From Ampullaceana balthica (lineage: Eukaryota; Mollusca; Gastropoda; Lymnaeidae): a stretch of DNA of 64,000 nucleotides. Below the pieces are notes generated by a model. The model did not search any database, was not told the origin of the DNA, and saw only the letters and a program-made list of their open reading frames with translations. The DNA lies in contig CALYLW010000068.1 of assembly GCA_944989445.1 (NCBI GenBank), forward strand, positions 563,001-627,000. Direction: 5' to 3'. The position numbers and the translations under genes are program-made. Shown in pieces: positions 12,905 through 23,700 of this stretch (position 1 is its first letter; every line of letters starts with the position of its first letter).

Positions 12905-13696
12905 TTGGGCTTTTAACGATTAATTTAAATTTAATCGTTAACTTTTTACAAATTAACGATTAATTAATCGTTAATTTCGATTAAAGCCAAAAATTGAAAT
13001 GTATGGTGTCATATGTAACATTTATTAAACGTACTTGTCGAAAATTGAAATAACACTGGAATGTCTTCTTTATATGACATCTTTTAAACAACGACGCAAA
13101 CAGAAAAGTGTATAGACATTACTTGGTTCAGGTGATTAGCGGGTCTTATTGACAATATAACAAGCCGAGCTGAACAATCGTTCACATGGCTTTAGATTGT
13201 CTCAGCTGAAGTTTCCGATACTGTAGTGGATGTTTGGTTTGCAGGTGATAAGTAAGTGTAAGCGAAGTGTTAGAACCATGGTAGCAATGTTCCCTTTGAT
13301 CTGCGCGGCTGCGCAGATATTTGACCGACGCCACGCAGGAGTTTAGAATTACCGCGCAGCAAATGTTGTAAAATATTGCAAAAAAATGGACGTTGTGCAA
13401 CTTTGCACACGAGTTTAAAAAAAAACTTTTGCACACGGACCAACGAAGCTTAGACGGAACATTGCAAGGTAGGCAAACGATTTCTCTCAATGGACACAAT
13501 GACCTTTATCGACATTTTGAACGTTCACGTCAGTCAATAGTTTAAAACCAAAATGTTCGTGTAAAAATCCGGAAATTAGTTTATATTTATCGGCCAAAAT
13601 ATTTTAATTTTTGACTCCCAGTACATTTTTAAGTGGTGCGTCGATTAATGGTTAAAAAATTAATCGAGAAATTAATCGTTAATTTCCGCAGCCATA
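12905..13696. mobile_element. hAT-like element, 792 bases, innermost copy
   Basis: Flanked by an exact 8-base duplication CTTAAAAT (12897-12904, 13697-13704). Right end TTTCCGCAGCCATA; the left end TTGGGCTTTTAACG is worn. Carries AATCGTTAAC/GTTAACGATT motifs near both ends. Same family as 17476-18311 and, by its ends, 21124-21937. Confidence 0.75.
13285..13464. mobile_element. CAATGTTCCC MITE, copy 1
   Basis: Ends CAATGTTCCC and GGAACATTG; target duplication CATGGTAG/CAAGGTAG (7 of 8). Interior has CTGCGCGG and GTGCAAAG-type blocks. Nested in the 792-base element at the same place as in the copy at 17476-18311. Confidence 0.75.
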
Positions 13697-13727
13697 CTTA
13701 AAATGAAGCTAAATTCTTCTGAAATTT

Positions 13728-14000
13728 ATGCTAGTGAAGCGAACAAACCAAAGGGCTGAAGTAGTATCGGAACATGACTCTGATATTCTGCCACCTGAAG
13801 AAGTATCGGAACATGACTCTGATATTCTGCCACCTGAAGAAGTATCGGAACATGACTCTGATATTCTGCCACCTGAAGTAGTATCGGAACATGACTCTGA
13901 TATTCTGCCATCTGAAGTAGTATCGGAACATGACTCTGATATTCTTCCACCTGTAATTGATTCAACTTTGTCAGCCGTTTATCATGTAGAAGTGAAATAA
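13728..14000 (+). pseudogene. Open frame with five 13-residue acidic repeats, in hAT element
   Basis: Frame of 90 residues: MLVKRTNQRAE, then five units of the pattern VVSEHDSDILPPE, ending VYHVEVK. The 39-base unit keeps frame. It lies inside the inner hAT-like element, with a transposase-like C-terminal remnant about 440 bases downstream, so it is probably the N-terminal part of a decayed transposase gene. No catalytic core remains. An expressed short acidic protein cannot be excluded. Confidence 0.4.
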
Positions 14001-14116
14001 ATTAATGAATTAATGAATTAAAACCCAAAGTTACCCTACTCAATGCAATATCATTAATTCGACCATTGCACTGATAATGCAAGCTGTGAGAGAAGCTTAT
14101 TAAAATTTAAGTTGGT

Positions 14117-14390
14117 GGCCGTCCATAAAGTACGTCACGCTCCAGAGGGGGTAGGGGGTGTAAGAAAGTGTGACAGTTTGTGACAGGGGCAGGGGGGTCT
14201 GACCATGTGTGACGTCACGCTGTTTTATATTAAATTTTATTATTTTGTTAATAAAAAACAACATTTTTGTTCGAAAGTGTGACGTACTTTGGGGGGGGGC
14301 TCCGAGATGTGTGACAGTTTGTGACAGGGAGGAGGGGGTAAAAATGGTAAAAAATAGCGTGATGTACTTTACAAAATTATGGACGACCCC
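14117..14390. mobile_element. MITE, GGCCGTCCATAAAGTACGTC family, copy 2
   Basis: Left GGCCGTCCATAAAGTACGTC, right TTACAAAATTATGGACGACC (worn). Interior G-rich runs and TGTGACAGTTTGTGACAG blocks are shared with the other copies. Confidence 0.75.
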
Positions 14391-14989
14391 TTGATGAAAA
14401 ATTAATTACGACTAATAATGAATACACCAAGATTGACCTATTTCTAGCTATTTTGGCTGTTGATCATGGTATAGCTGACGACATTCATTTATCAAAGATT
14501 GTGCCATGAGAAAAAGTATAAATCTTGAAAAAAAAGAATACAAATTAAAAAGAAAAAGCAGCTGTTATATTTATTTCTAACATAAAATTGTAAAGTGCCT
14601 TAAATCTTAACTTCAAATTAATAGTTTATCTTCTTTATAGCAGCTGCAATTTTTCCCGAGGGTTGGGGGCAGCAAACCTGTGTTCTGCCCTGGGCAGCAC
14701 ATACCCACGCTACGCTACTGAAGTTGTGACGGGTGACACCATGTGCTACCGCACTGGATAACACCAATCCTAGTGACGCCTTTGATATTAACCAATTTTG
14801 TAGAATATAAATTATTATTATTTTTTTTTACTTCTTTGCAGTTTTCCTTACATACACTTATACGATGCACAAGTTTCGTATTTTTTTCCTTTTGATTTAC
14901 TGCTCCAAATTGTCCGATCAGCACTCTATCAGCAAAGCGTCCCCAAGACGAGTGTCAAAGAAACAGAGGAGCTCCATTTGCATGAGGTG

Positions 14990-15107
14990 CAAATTATAAA
15001 GCTTTTTGACGTCATATTGGAGGGGGGTCTAAGTTGTTGTGACGAGGGGGGGAGGGGGAGCGAAAAAAATCGGCCATAATATTGTGACGTCATTTATGGA
15101 CGGCCCC
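14990..15107. mobile_element. MITE, same family, right-hand fragment
   Basis: Ends GACGTCATTTATGGACGGCC; the left terminus is missing. Directly precedes the LINE remnant. Confidence 0.6.
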
Positions 15108-15110
15108 TTT

Positions 15111-16743
15111 GTTGTTCTTGCATACGGAATAAGAAAAGTTTTTGTTTTTTTTAAATATGGGCTTAGTCCCTTTGAAGAGCTCTTAAACATGCCAGAACTA
15201 AGGAATTCACCAGATATCCAACCAGCTGATAATGACCTGCTAATTTACTGCAATATTCCCACCAAAGAAGAGATTTGAAGGGCCATTAAACAACTCAGAA
15301 ATCGAAAGGCTGCTGGACCTGGTGGCATCCCAGCAGAGGCACTATAGGCCGACTTGGAAACCAGTGTGGAAATGCTACACCCTCAGTTTATTAAGATATG
15401 GGAAGAGGAGCAAATTCCTTCCGATTGGAAAGAGGGATACCTTATCAAGATCCCAAAGAAGGGGGATTTAAGCTCCTGCTCGAACTACAGAGGGATCACC
15501 CTGCTGTCCATCCCAGGAAAGGTTTTCAACCATGTACTACTTAACAGGATGAAAAACGCTGCAGACCCTCTGTGGCGGGACCAACAAGCACCAACAGATC
15601 CTACACTGCCCAGATAGCGACACTGCGCACCATTCTATAGCAGTCACTAGAGTGAAACTCGCCACTCTATGTCAACTGCATTGACTATGAAAAAGCCTTC
15701 GGCAAACCCTGTGGAGGTTGCTAAGGCATTACCGGGTGCCACAGAAGATTACGGATATAATCAGAAACATGAAGGAATGGATAAACTGCCGAGTTGTCCA
15801 TGGTCAGCAGGTGACAGATGCTTTCCAGGTGAAGACTGGTGTGAGACAAGGTTGCTTGCTGTCACCATTCCTGTTCCTGTTAGCCATTGACTGGGTGGTG
15901 AAAACATCTACACAGCAGAAAAGGAATGGCATCCAATGGACCTTGTGGGATCAACTTGATGATCTTGACTTTGCTGATGATCTTGCCCTTCTTGCACGTA
16001 CAGAACAACAGATGCAGGAGAAAACAAACATCATCGCAGCCACTTCTGCTAGCATGGGTCTCAACATACACAAAGGGAAGAGTAAAATCCTCAAGGTTAA
16101 TGCCACCAGCACATCACCCATCATGCTTGAAGGAGAAGCCCTTGAGGAGGTGGGCAGTTTTGTTTACCTTGGCAGCGTGATAGATAAACAAGGTGGCACA
16201 GATGCTTACATCAAAATAAGGATCGGAAAAGCAAGAGCAGCCTTCCAGCAACTCAAGAATGTTTGGGTCTCCAACAACTTAGGCAGCAAATTAAAAGTAA
16301 GGATTTTTAACGCTATGGTGAAACCTGTGCTGCTATATGGAGCCGAGACATGAAAAACGGCCGTAAACTTGACCATAATCCAGTCCTTCATCAGCAATTG
16401 TCTAAGATGGATTCTCAGAATTCACTGGCTGGACAAAATCAGCAACCAGGAACTGTGGCAGCGGACAAAACAGAAGCCCATTGAGGAAGAGATTCTTCAG
16501 AAGCGGTGGAGGTGGATGGGTCATACACTAAGAAAACCTGCTTCTAATACAACAAGGCAAGCTCTGAAATGGAACCCACAAGGTAAGCGGAAAAAAGGCT
16601 GTCCAAGAAACACTTGGCGCCGAGAATTGGAGGCAGATATCAAGAGAATTGGCCATGAATGGAAGAAGCTGGCCCAGGATAGGGATGCCTGGAGGTCTCT
16701 CGTAGGTAGCATATGCCCTTGGAGGAATCGCAGATGCCGACTA
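15111..16743 (+). pseudogene. Decayed LINE reverse transcriptase (ORF2 fragment)
   Basis: Conceptual pieces in several frames match the RT region of a non-LTR retrotransposon. In order they are: KAAGPGGIPAEAL (15311-15349), KIPKKGDLSSCSNYRGITLL (15447-15506), VKTGVRQGCLLSPFLFLL (15830-15883), and the catalytic box LDFADDLALL (15962-15991). Then come GLNIHKGKSKILK (16058-16096), YLGSVIDKQGGTDAYIKIRI (16166-16225) and an arginine-rich C-terminal tail at 16500-16740. Breaks include an in-frame TGA near 15276, a TAG near 15346, frame changes near 15610 and 15700, and a TGA at about 16351. The 5' half with the endonuclease is absent. The clade is unresolved; RTE/CR1-like is a guess. Confidence 0.88.
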
Positions 16744-17025
16744 TGATCGGTGGATGCCCTCATGGACGAGATGATCGGTGGATGCTCTCATGGACGAGAT
16801 GATCGGTGGATGCCCTCATGGACGAGATGATCGGTGGATGCCCTCATGGACGAGATGATCGGTGGATGCCCTCATGGACGAGATGATCGGTGGATGCCCT
16901 CATGGACGAGATGATCGGTGGATGCCCTCATGGAAAAGATTATCGGTGGATGCCCTCATGGACGAGATGATAGGTGGATGCCCTCATGGACGAGATGATC
17001 GGTGGATGCCCTCGTGGACGAGAAG
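16744..17025. repeat. 28-base tandem repeat at the LINE 3' end, about 10 copies
   Basis: Unit GATCGGTGGATGCCCTCATG plus GACGAGAT. It starts at the last codons of the LINE frame, so the element's 3' terminus appears to be what was multiplied. Confidence 0.93.
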
Positions 17026-17115
17026 GCTAAACAACACTCAACACTCCCTTTTCTATTTGAGGGTTGTATTAGATTATCTTTGTGTTCTATTTCCAAGTTA
17101 TAATTAATTGCATTG

Positions 17116-17386
17116 GGGGCCGTCCATAAAGTACGTCACGCTATTTTTTACCATTTTTACCCCCCCCCTCCCCCTGTCACACACTGTAACAACCCCCCCC
17201 CCTAAAGTACGTCATACTTTCGAACAAATTTGTTCATTTTTATTAACAAAATAATTAAACTTTAATAGAAAACACAGTAACGTCACACATGGCCGGATCC
17301 CCCCTCCCTCCTGTCACAAACTGTCACACTTTCTTACACCCCCTCCCCCCCCCCGCTGGAGCGTGACGTACTTTATGGACGGCCCC
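17116..17386. mobile_element. MITE, GGGGCCGTCCATAAAGTACG family, copy 3
   Basis: Nearly perfect inverted ends (GGGGCCGTCCATAAAGTACG / GTACTTTATGGACGGCCCC), with TTG on both flanks. Confidence 0.85.
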
Positions 17387-17475
17387 TTGTGTAATCTATA
17401 TACATTGGTAATTATTGGTGTTGGCATTTGTAGGGTAGCCATAATTTTCAAAATTTTTTTATCATTAATATATTT

Positions 17476-18308
17476 TAGGGCTGCGGAAATTAACCATTAA
17501 TTTCTCAAATAATCGTTAAACATTTTTTTAAATTATTATTATTTTTTAACGATTAATCGACACACCACTTATAAATGTACTGGGAGTAAAAAAGTAAAAT
17601 ATTTTGGCCGATAAATATAAACTAATTTCGGGACGATTACACGAACATTTTTGGTTTTAAACTATTGAGTGACCTGAATGTTCAAAATGTTGATAAAGGT
17701 TATTGTGTCCATTGAGAGAAATCGTTTGCCTACCATGCAATGTTCCCTCTAAGTCTAAGCTTCTTTAGTCCGTGTGCAAAGTTTAAAAAAACAAATTCGT
17801 GTGCAAAATTGCACAACATCCATTTTTGGTGCAATATTTTACAAAATTTGCCGCGCGGTGATTCTAAACTCCTGCGTGGCGTCGGTCAAATATCTGCGCA
17901 GCCACGCTGCTCAAAAAGGAACATTGCTACCATGGTTCTAACACTTCGCTTACTTATCACCTGCAAACCAAACATCCACTACAGTATCAGAAACTTCAGC
18001 TGAGACTACCTAAAGCTATGTGAACGATTGTTCAGCTCGGCTAGTTATAATAAGTTATATTATCAATAAGACCTGCTCATCACTTGAACCAAATAATGTC
18101 AATAAACTTGTCTGTTTGCGTCGTTCGTTAAAAATGTCACATAAGGAAGACATCCCAGTGTAATTTGGATTTTCAACAAGCAAGTTTAATAAATGTCACT
18201 TATGACACCATACATTTCAATTTTGGCTTTAATCGAAATTATCGATTAATTATTTATAGTTATTCTTTCAAAAGTTAACGATTAATTTTAAATTAATCGT
18301 TAACAGCC

Positions 18309-18311
<3 letters not shown>
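17476..18311. mobile_element. hAT-like element, 836 bases, best preserved copy
   Basis: Ends TAGGGCTGCGGAAATTAACC and GTTAACAGCCCTA; flanks ATATATTT/ATATATAT. Contains the CAATGTTCCC MITE at 17738-17926. Inverted relative to the copy at 12905-13696. Confidence 0.8.
17738..17926. mobile_element. CAATGTTCCC MITE, copy 2
   Basis: Ends CAATGTTCCCTCTAAG and AAGGAACATTG, with an exact 8-base target duplication CTACCATG on both sides. Confidence 0.85.

Positions 18312-18394
<83 letters not shown>
18312..18394. repeat. (TA)n microsatellite
   Basis: About 41 uninterrupted TA units between the hAT-like element and the Helitron-type end at 18395. Confidence 0.98.
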
Positions 18395-18395
<1 letters not shown>

Positions 18396-18675
18396 TAGCG
18401 TACACCCGTCAAAAATGACGGAAGTTTTCAGCTGAAATCTATTTATTTTCTTAAAAATGCACTTTTTTAAGGGCGCTTACGGCGCCAACCTTTTTCAAAA
18501 GCCCAACTAACTTGTCCTTGTTTGATAAATACGAAATATTAAACTTTCTGAAATGCACACAAAGTATTTTATAATAGGAGTTACAGGGCACCTACGGCGC
18601 CCCCTTTGTTTTTTGATTTTATAATTAACCATCATCAAATACTCTTTTTAAATCCCTTATATTATCTTCACCGGC

Positions 18676-18737
<62 letters not shown>

Positions 18738-19975
18738 GTCTTGGGCGGGCGGAAAAACAGAAGTAAAAAATGACCCACTTCCCATGATCCGATCGAACTG
18801 AAATTTGGCACACGGACCCGTCTAACCTAACAATGCATCATATCAAAATGTCAGATCGATCGAACGTACCGTAATTAAATTAATGCATTTTTAGTTTATC
18901 CTTATATGAGGTATGTAATTTAAATTCACTGTTTGTTATTGTTTTTTTCCCACGTGAAATTTTGAGCTGACGCATTGAGGCGACCCAACGAAGCGACGGG
19001 GCGCTTTTGTTTACATTTTACGTGTCACTCTGAGCTCGGTCAAGCGAATCAGTGACCAGACTTTTCCCCTCTCCCCCTCCCACCCACCCCTCCCCCCCTA
19101 GGGTTATGAAGCAAACTTGAGTTAAGACAGATTCAGTCTGTAAATGTTTGAAAATAATCAATACTGTTAGTTATGTCTCATACATAAGGGATTTATAGTC
19201 AAAAACTTTGTTTTTACGGGTTTGTTTTATTAAATCCCTTATATTAACTTCACCGCCGTCTCTGTCTCTCTGTCTGTCGTCATCTCATGGGTGGGCGGAA
19301 AAACAAAAGTAAAAAATGACCCACTTTCCGTAATCCGATCGAGCTGAAATTTGGCACACGGACCCGTCTAACCTAACAATGCATCGTATCAAAATTTCAG
19401 ATCGATCGAACGTATCGTAATTAAATTAATGCATTTTTAATTTATCCTTATATGAGGTATGTAATTTAAATTCACTGTTTGTTATTGTTTTTTGTCCACG
19501 TGAAAGTTTGAGTTGACGCGTTGAGGCGACCCATCGAAGCACCGGCGTGCTTTTGTTTACATTTTACGTGTCACGCTGAGCTCGGTCAAGCGATCGAAGA
19601 CCTGACTTTTCCCCTCTCCCCCCACCCCGCCCCCCACCCAGGGTTATGAAGCAACGTTGAGTTAAGACAGATTCAGTCAGTAAATGTTTGTAGCGTTTGA
19701 AAATAATCAATACTGTTAGTTATGTCTCATATATAAGGGATTTATAGTCAAAAACTTTGTTTTTACGGGTTTGTTTTATTACATTGTTCCCTTTTCCAAA
19801 ATTAAAATATGAGCTAAATCAATGACGTCATATAATATTTTTTTACAGCGCATCTTTAATTTGCACACCTTTTGGTGCATTCGTGCAGTAATTTGGTTTT
19901 CCCTGCTTTCTAAAATTAGTAGCGTCAGGACTGACTGACAGACACTACTTGTGTGACAATTGACAATTTCAAATT
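18395..19975 (-). mobile_element. Composite repeat A-B-B-C with Helitron-type terminus
   Basis: Left end is a Helitron 3' terminus read on minus: stem CCGTCATTTTTGACGG, then GTGTACGCTAG before T. Blocks: A 18395-18649, B 18650-19231, second B 19232-19780, C 19781 to about 19975. The two B blocks are close tandem copies (AAATCCCTTATATT to TACGGGTTTGTTTTATT). The first B holds a (TC)n run at 18678-18732. No protein seen. Confidence 0.6.
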
Positions 19976-20000
19976 ATAGAGTTTAATTAATATATATATA

Positions 20001-20450
20001 CTAGCGTACACCCGTCAAAAATGACGGAAGTTTTCTGCTGAAATCTATTTATTTTATAAAAAATGCATTTTTTTAGGGCGCCTACGGCACCGACCTTTTT
20101 CAAAAGCCCAACTAACTTGTCCTTGTTTGATAAATACGAAATATTAAACTTTCTGAAATGTACACAAAGTATTTTATAATAGGGGTTGCAGGGCGCCCAC
20201 GGTGCCCCTTTTATTTTTTTGATTTTATAATTAACCACCATCTAATTCTCTTTTTACAATGTTCCCTTTTCCAAAATTAATATATGAGCGAAAACAATGA
20301 CGTCATATAATTTTTTTTTACAGCGCATATTTAATTTGCACACCTTTTGATGCTTTAGTGCAGTAATTTGGTTTTCCCTGCTTTCTAAAATTAGTAGCGT
20401 CAGGACTGATTGACAGACACTACTGACTTGCGTTACAATTGCAAATTATA
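20001..20450 (-). mobile_element. Composite repeat A-C (lacks B)
   Basis: Near-identical to blocks A and C of the preceding element, but A joins C directly at 20256, without the B pair. Starts CTAGCGTACACCCGTC after an A, as at 18395. Confidence 0.6.
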
Positions 20451-20668
20451 TTGTTTTTTAAAAAAAAATATATATTTTAATTCCCCGGTAAATAAAATGT
20501 TTTTGATTGTCTGATCAACGTGTGGATATTATTTACCTATAACAATTAAATGCGAATGAGCAAATAGACTTTCATCATGTGATCGCAACAAAATGGAGAA
20601 GCGATGATGCTTTGATTTTTAAAATAAAAAAATAAAATGGTTGAGGCTTGCTAATTCAAATTCCGAAG

Positions 20669-20779
20669 ATGGAAGAATCTATCGATAGAAATATAATGGC
20701 TAATTCTGCATCGAATGATTACTCTAAATATGGAATAAGAGATGTTCCAAAATACACAAAAACAACGGCGCTCGGAAAG
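20669..20779 (+). CDS. Membrane protein exon 1 (start)
   Basis: 37 codons from MEESIDRNIMAN to TTALGK, ending in phase 0 to match exon 2. A five-codon upstream frame (ATG at 20638) precedes it. The donor GTCTAG is weak. Confidence 0.5.
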
Positions 20780-23700
20780 GTCTAGAACTAAATTTAGTCT
20801 AAAAAGTTTTAAAGTTTTAAAAAATTAGTATAATAATATTATTATTAATAATAATAATAGTAATTAGTAATTATCGTAATAGTATATATATATAATATAG
20901 TTAAATATAGTTTGCAGTATGCATATTATAAGTATAACTTATGCTAATTAAGTAATTAGTTTTAGTAATTTAAGTAATTAGGCCTAGTTAAATTAAAAAT
21001 TGAATAAATTAGTATTAGAAGACTATTAATAATTAATAAATACTAGTAATTATTACTTATTATTACTATTACTCTGAGTATGCAAATATTACAGTATTAC
21101 TTAAATTACTATAGTACTATACTTAGGGCTGTTATCAATTAATTTAATTTTAATCGTTAACTTTTGAAAAATTATCGATTAATTAATCGATAATTTCGAT
21201 TAAAACCAAAAATAGAAATTTATGACGTCATTAAACTGAACATTTCTCACGGACATTGAAAATTAAGAATATTTTGAACTAAATTTCATGACAATGTGTT
21301 GATACTTGATTTGTGCTGAAGGTGGTACGTCAGCGATGTACTTGATCCTTTAAAAGAGAAATGTTTATGGCAGTGAACACAGTAAACGTTTTCACCATCT
21401 TCGACTTTGCCAGCCGCAGTTAGCTTAAAAACAACATATTTGCTCAACTTTCTAGTTATATGTTTAAATTTAACTGCGCTGATGCTGTCAGCAGGGCCGT
21501 CTTAATGCATAGGCCCGTTGGGCATTTGCCCGGGGGCCCACGAGCATATGGGCCCCATGGGAATATGTTTATTTATATATATTATATATATTCATTTTTA
21601 TTCCAGCGGGGGAAGTGCCCAACACTATTTCAATGCCCGGGGACCCAAAATGGTGTAAAGACTGCTCTGGCTGTCAGCCATTTTTTAGTCGCCGGTCAAC
21701 ATAAATTAATAAATTAAATTAATATTACGCGGGAGATTTTTGTATGTAAAAAAAAATATAAATTATTATTAATTATTAATAATTTATTATTTATTACTAA
21801 AATTTTAAAAAAATATTATAAATATTTTCTTAAATTTTAATCGAATTTTTATAGATTAAAATTATTTTAATCGATATTTAATCGATAAAATTTTTAACGA
21901 TTAATCGAGAAATTAATTGATAATTTCCGCAGCCCTAACTTTACTATATACTATATTCTACAAGGGTGGGATTTTGTTTTGGGTCGATCATCGATAGCTA
22001 CTTATCACTTATTCATAGTCATAGTGGATTTTAACAGAAGGACGCAGTCGCACCACCATTTAAAATGGTTGCACCAAAGAAATATTGTGTGGGTATTCTT
22101 GATTAAACGTTACTGTTTTAAAAACAAATGAAGAGCTCAAGGGAAGAAACGGCAATGTCACATTTTTGTAGTTTTGAGATATTCAAGTTTTACAGCTCAA
22201 AATTATACATATTTCTAATAAATTAACTAAAAAGATTTGAATTTTTAATTGGGTCAGAGACATAATTTTTCCATAAAACCTCATTCAGAACATTCTATTT
22301 ATGACACTCTATCAGATACAGTGTGTCACTAAAAAACTTTAAAATGTCACTTAGCCGTTTTTTCCCTTGATGTCTTCAAATATTAACCTTGAAATAAAAA
22401 TGAAAAAAGTAAAAGTGACTATTTAAACTGCCTGCGCACTCTCATTGTCGTTGCCGCATCAAATGGAAAACTTCAAAACATCAGTCATCAGATGAACTTT
22501 CGGTCGCTGACATGAAGCAAATTTCAAAATGTCTTGGCAGGCAACAAAAACTCGGGCGGGCTGCATGTGGCCAGCGGGCCACACTTTTCCCACCCCTGCT
22601 ATACTGTATATTAATTGACTAATTAATAAAAAAAATTTATAGTTTGTAGGAATAAAAGCCTAAGTAATGACTAATATTTAACACTATTAAAATCTATTAT
22701 TAAAATAATATAAAATAATTTTTAAATTTTGAGCTAATAACACAAATATACATAAGATTAAGATTTGAAAAGTATTTTTAAAATGACATTTACAACTAAA
22801 ATTTCTCAACTTATACTTATTCACACGTATGTATGGTAAATATTTTTATGGTTGAATTTTTACATCACCACCCAGTCATACTTTCTGTAAATCTCCTTCA
22901 AAATGTGTCTTATAATTTTTAAATTAAAAATCATTTATGATAACTTTATAATTTACAGACAAAAACTTTTGCCGGCCTCTTTGCAAAGGAATGGATATTT
23001 CTTATCGTATCAATGATAAATATTTTAACAGCCATCAGTTTGACACTGTACAGAATGATTATTGTTATAAAAGAGAATGATTCTCAGTCATCAGATTTTA
23101 CATTGACACTTCTCCTGCTCATCAATTCAGGTAGATGAACTGTTTGTATCGTAATATTAAACTGTTTGTATCGTAATATTAAAGTTGTTTATTTAAATGT
23201 CATCAATTCAGGTAGATGAACTGTTTGTATCGTAATATTAAAGTTGTTTATTTAAATGTCATCAATTCAGGTAGATGAACTGTTTGTATCGTAATATTAA
23301 AGTTGTTTATTTAAATGTCATCAATTCAGGTAGATGAACTGTTTGTATCGTAATATTAAAGTTGTTTATTTAAATGAATAATTTAAAATATTTAATCCAC
23401 CAAAATTTTAATTATTCACTTTTGGATTTTCTAAGTAAGTATAGTTAATAAAATTAATAAAATTAAGTGTTAGGTGTTTGGTTTCAATCTTTAAGATAAG
23501 CTGAAGCCATATGTTAGCTTGTTGAGGCCTTTTTTTGTTTTGGTTAAATTAGAATTGTTGAAATGTTTATACAATTTTTGGTTCAATATGCTTTACAGGT
23601 TTCTGCATTTTTTATGTCCTTCATGGCATAATGAGAGAAAGGATCTTTGAGCTGTATGCCTTTACAGCAGCCATTTTGGTGGTAGTTATGTATTGTGTAC

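Larger units (their letters stand above)
12339..14720. mobile_element. Inner hAT-like element nested in the outer one
   Basis: Ends CAGTGGCGTAGCGAAGG and CCCACGCTACGCTACTG; target duplication AAGTGGTG/AAGTTGTG (7 of 8). Inside are a further hAT-like element (12905-13696), an open frame with a 13-residue repeat (13728-14000), a MITE (14117-14390), and a remnant at 14440-14509 reading IDLFLAILAVDHGIADDIHL. That remnant resembles the C-terminal dimerisation tail of ZMYM-type hAT transposases. Confidence 0.7.
12197..14784. mobile_element. Outer hAT-like element split by a nested insertion
   Basis: Inverted ends CAGGGGCGTCACTAGG and CCTAGTGACGCCTTTG are flanked by ATATTAAT and ATATTAAC, an 8-base target duplication with one change. 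Only about 206 bases belong to this element; the rest is the insert at 12339-14720. Confidence 0.7.
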
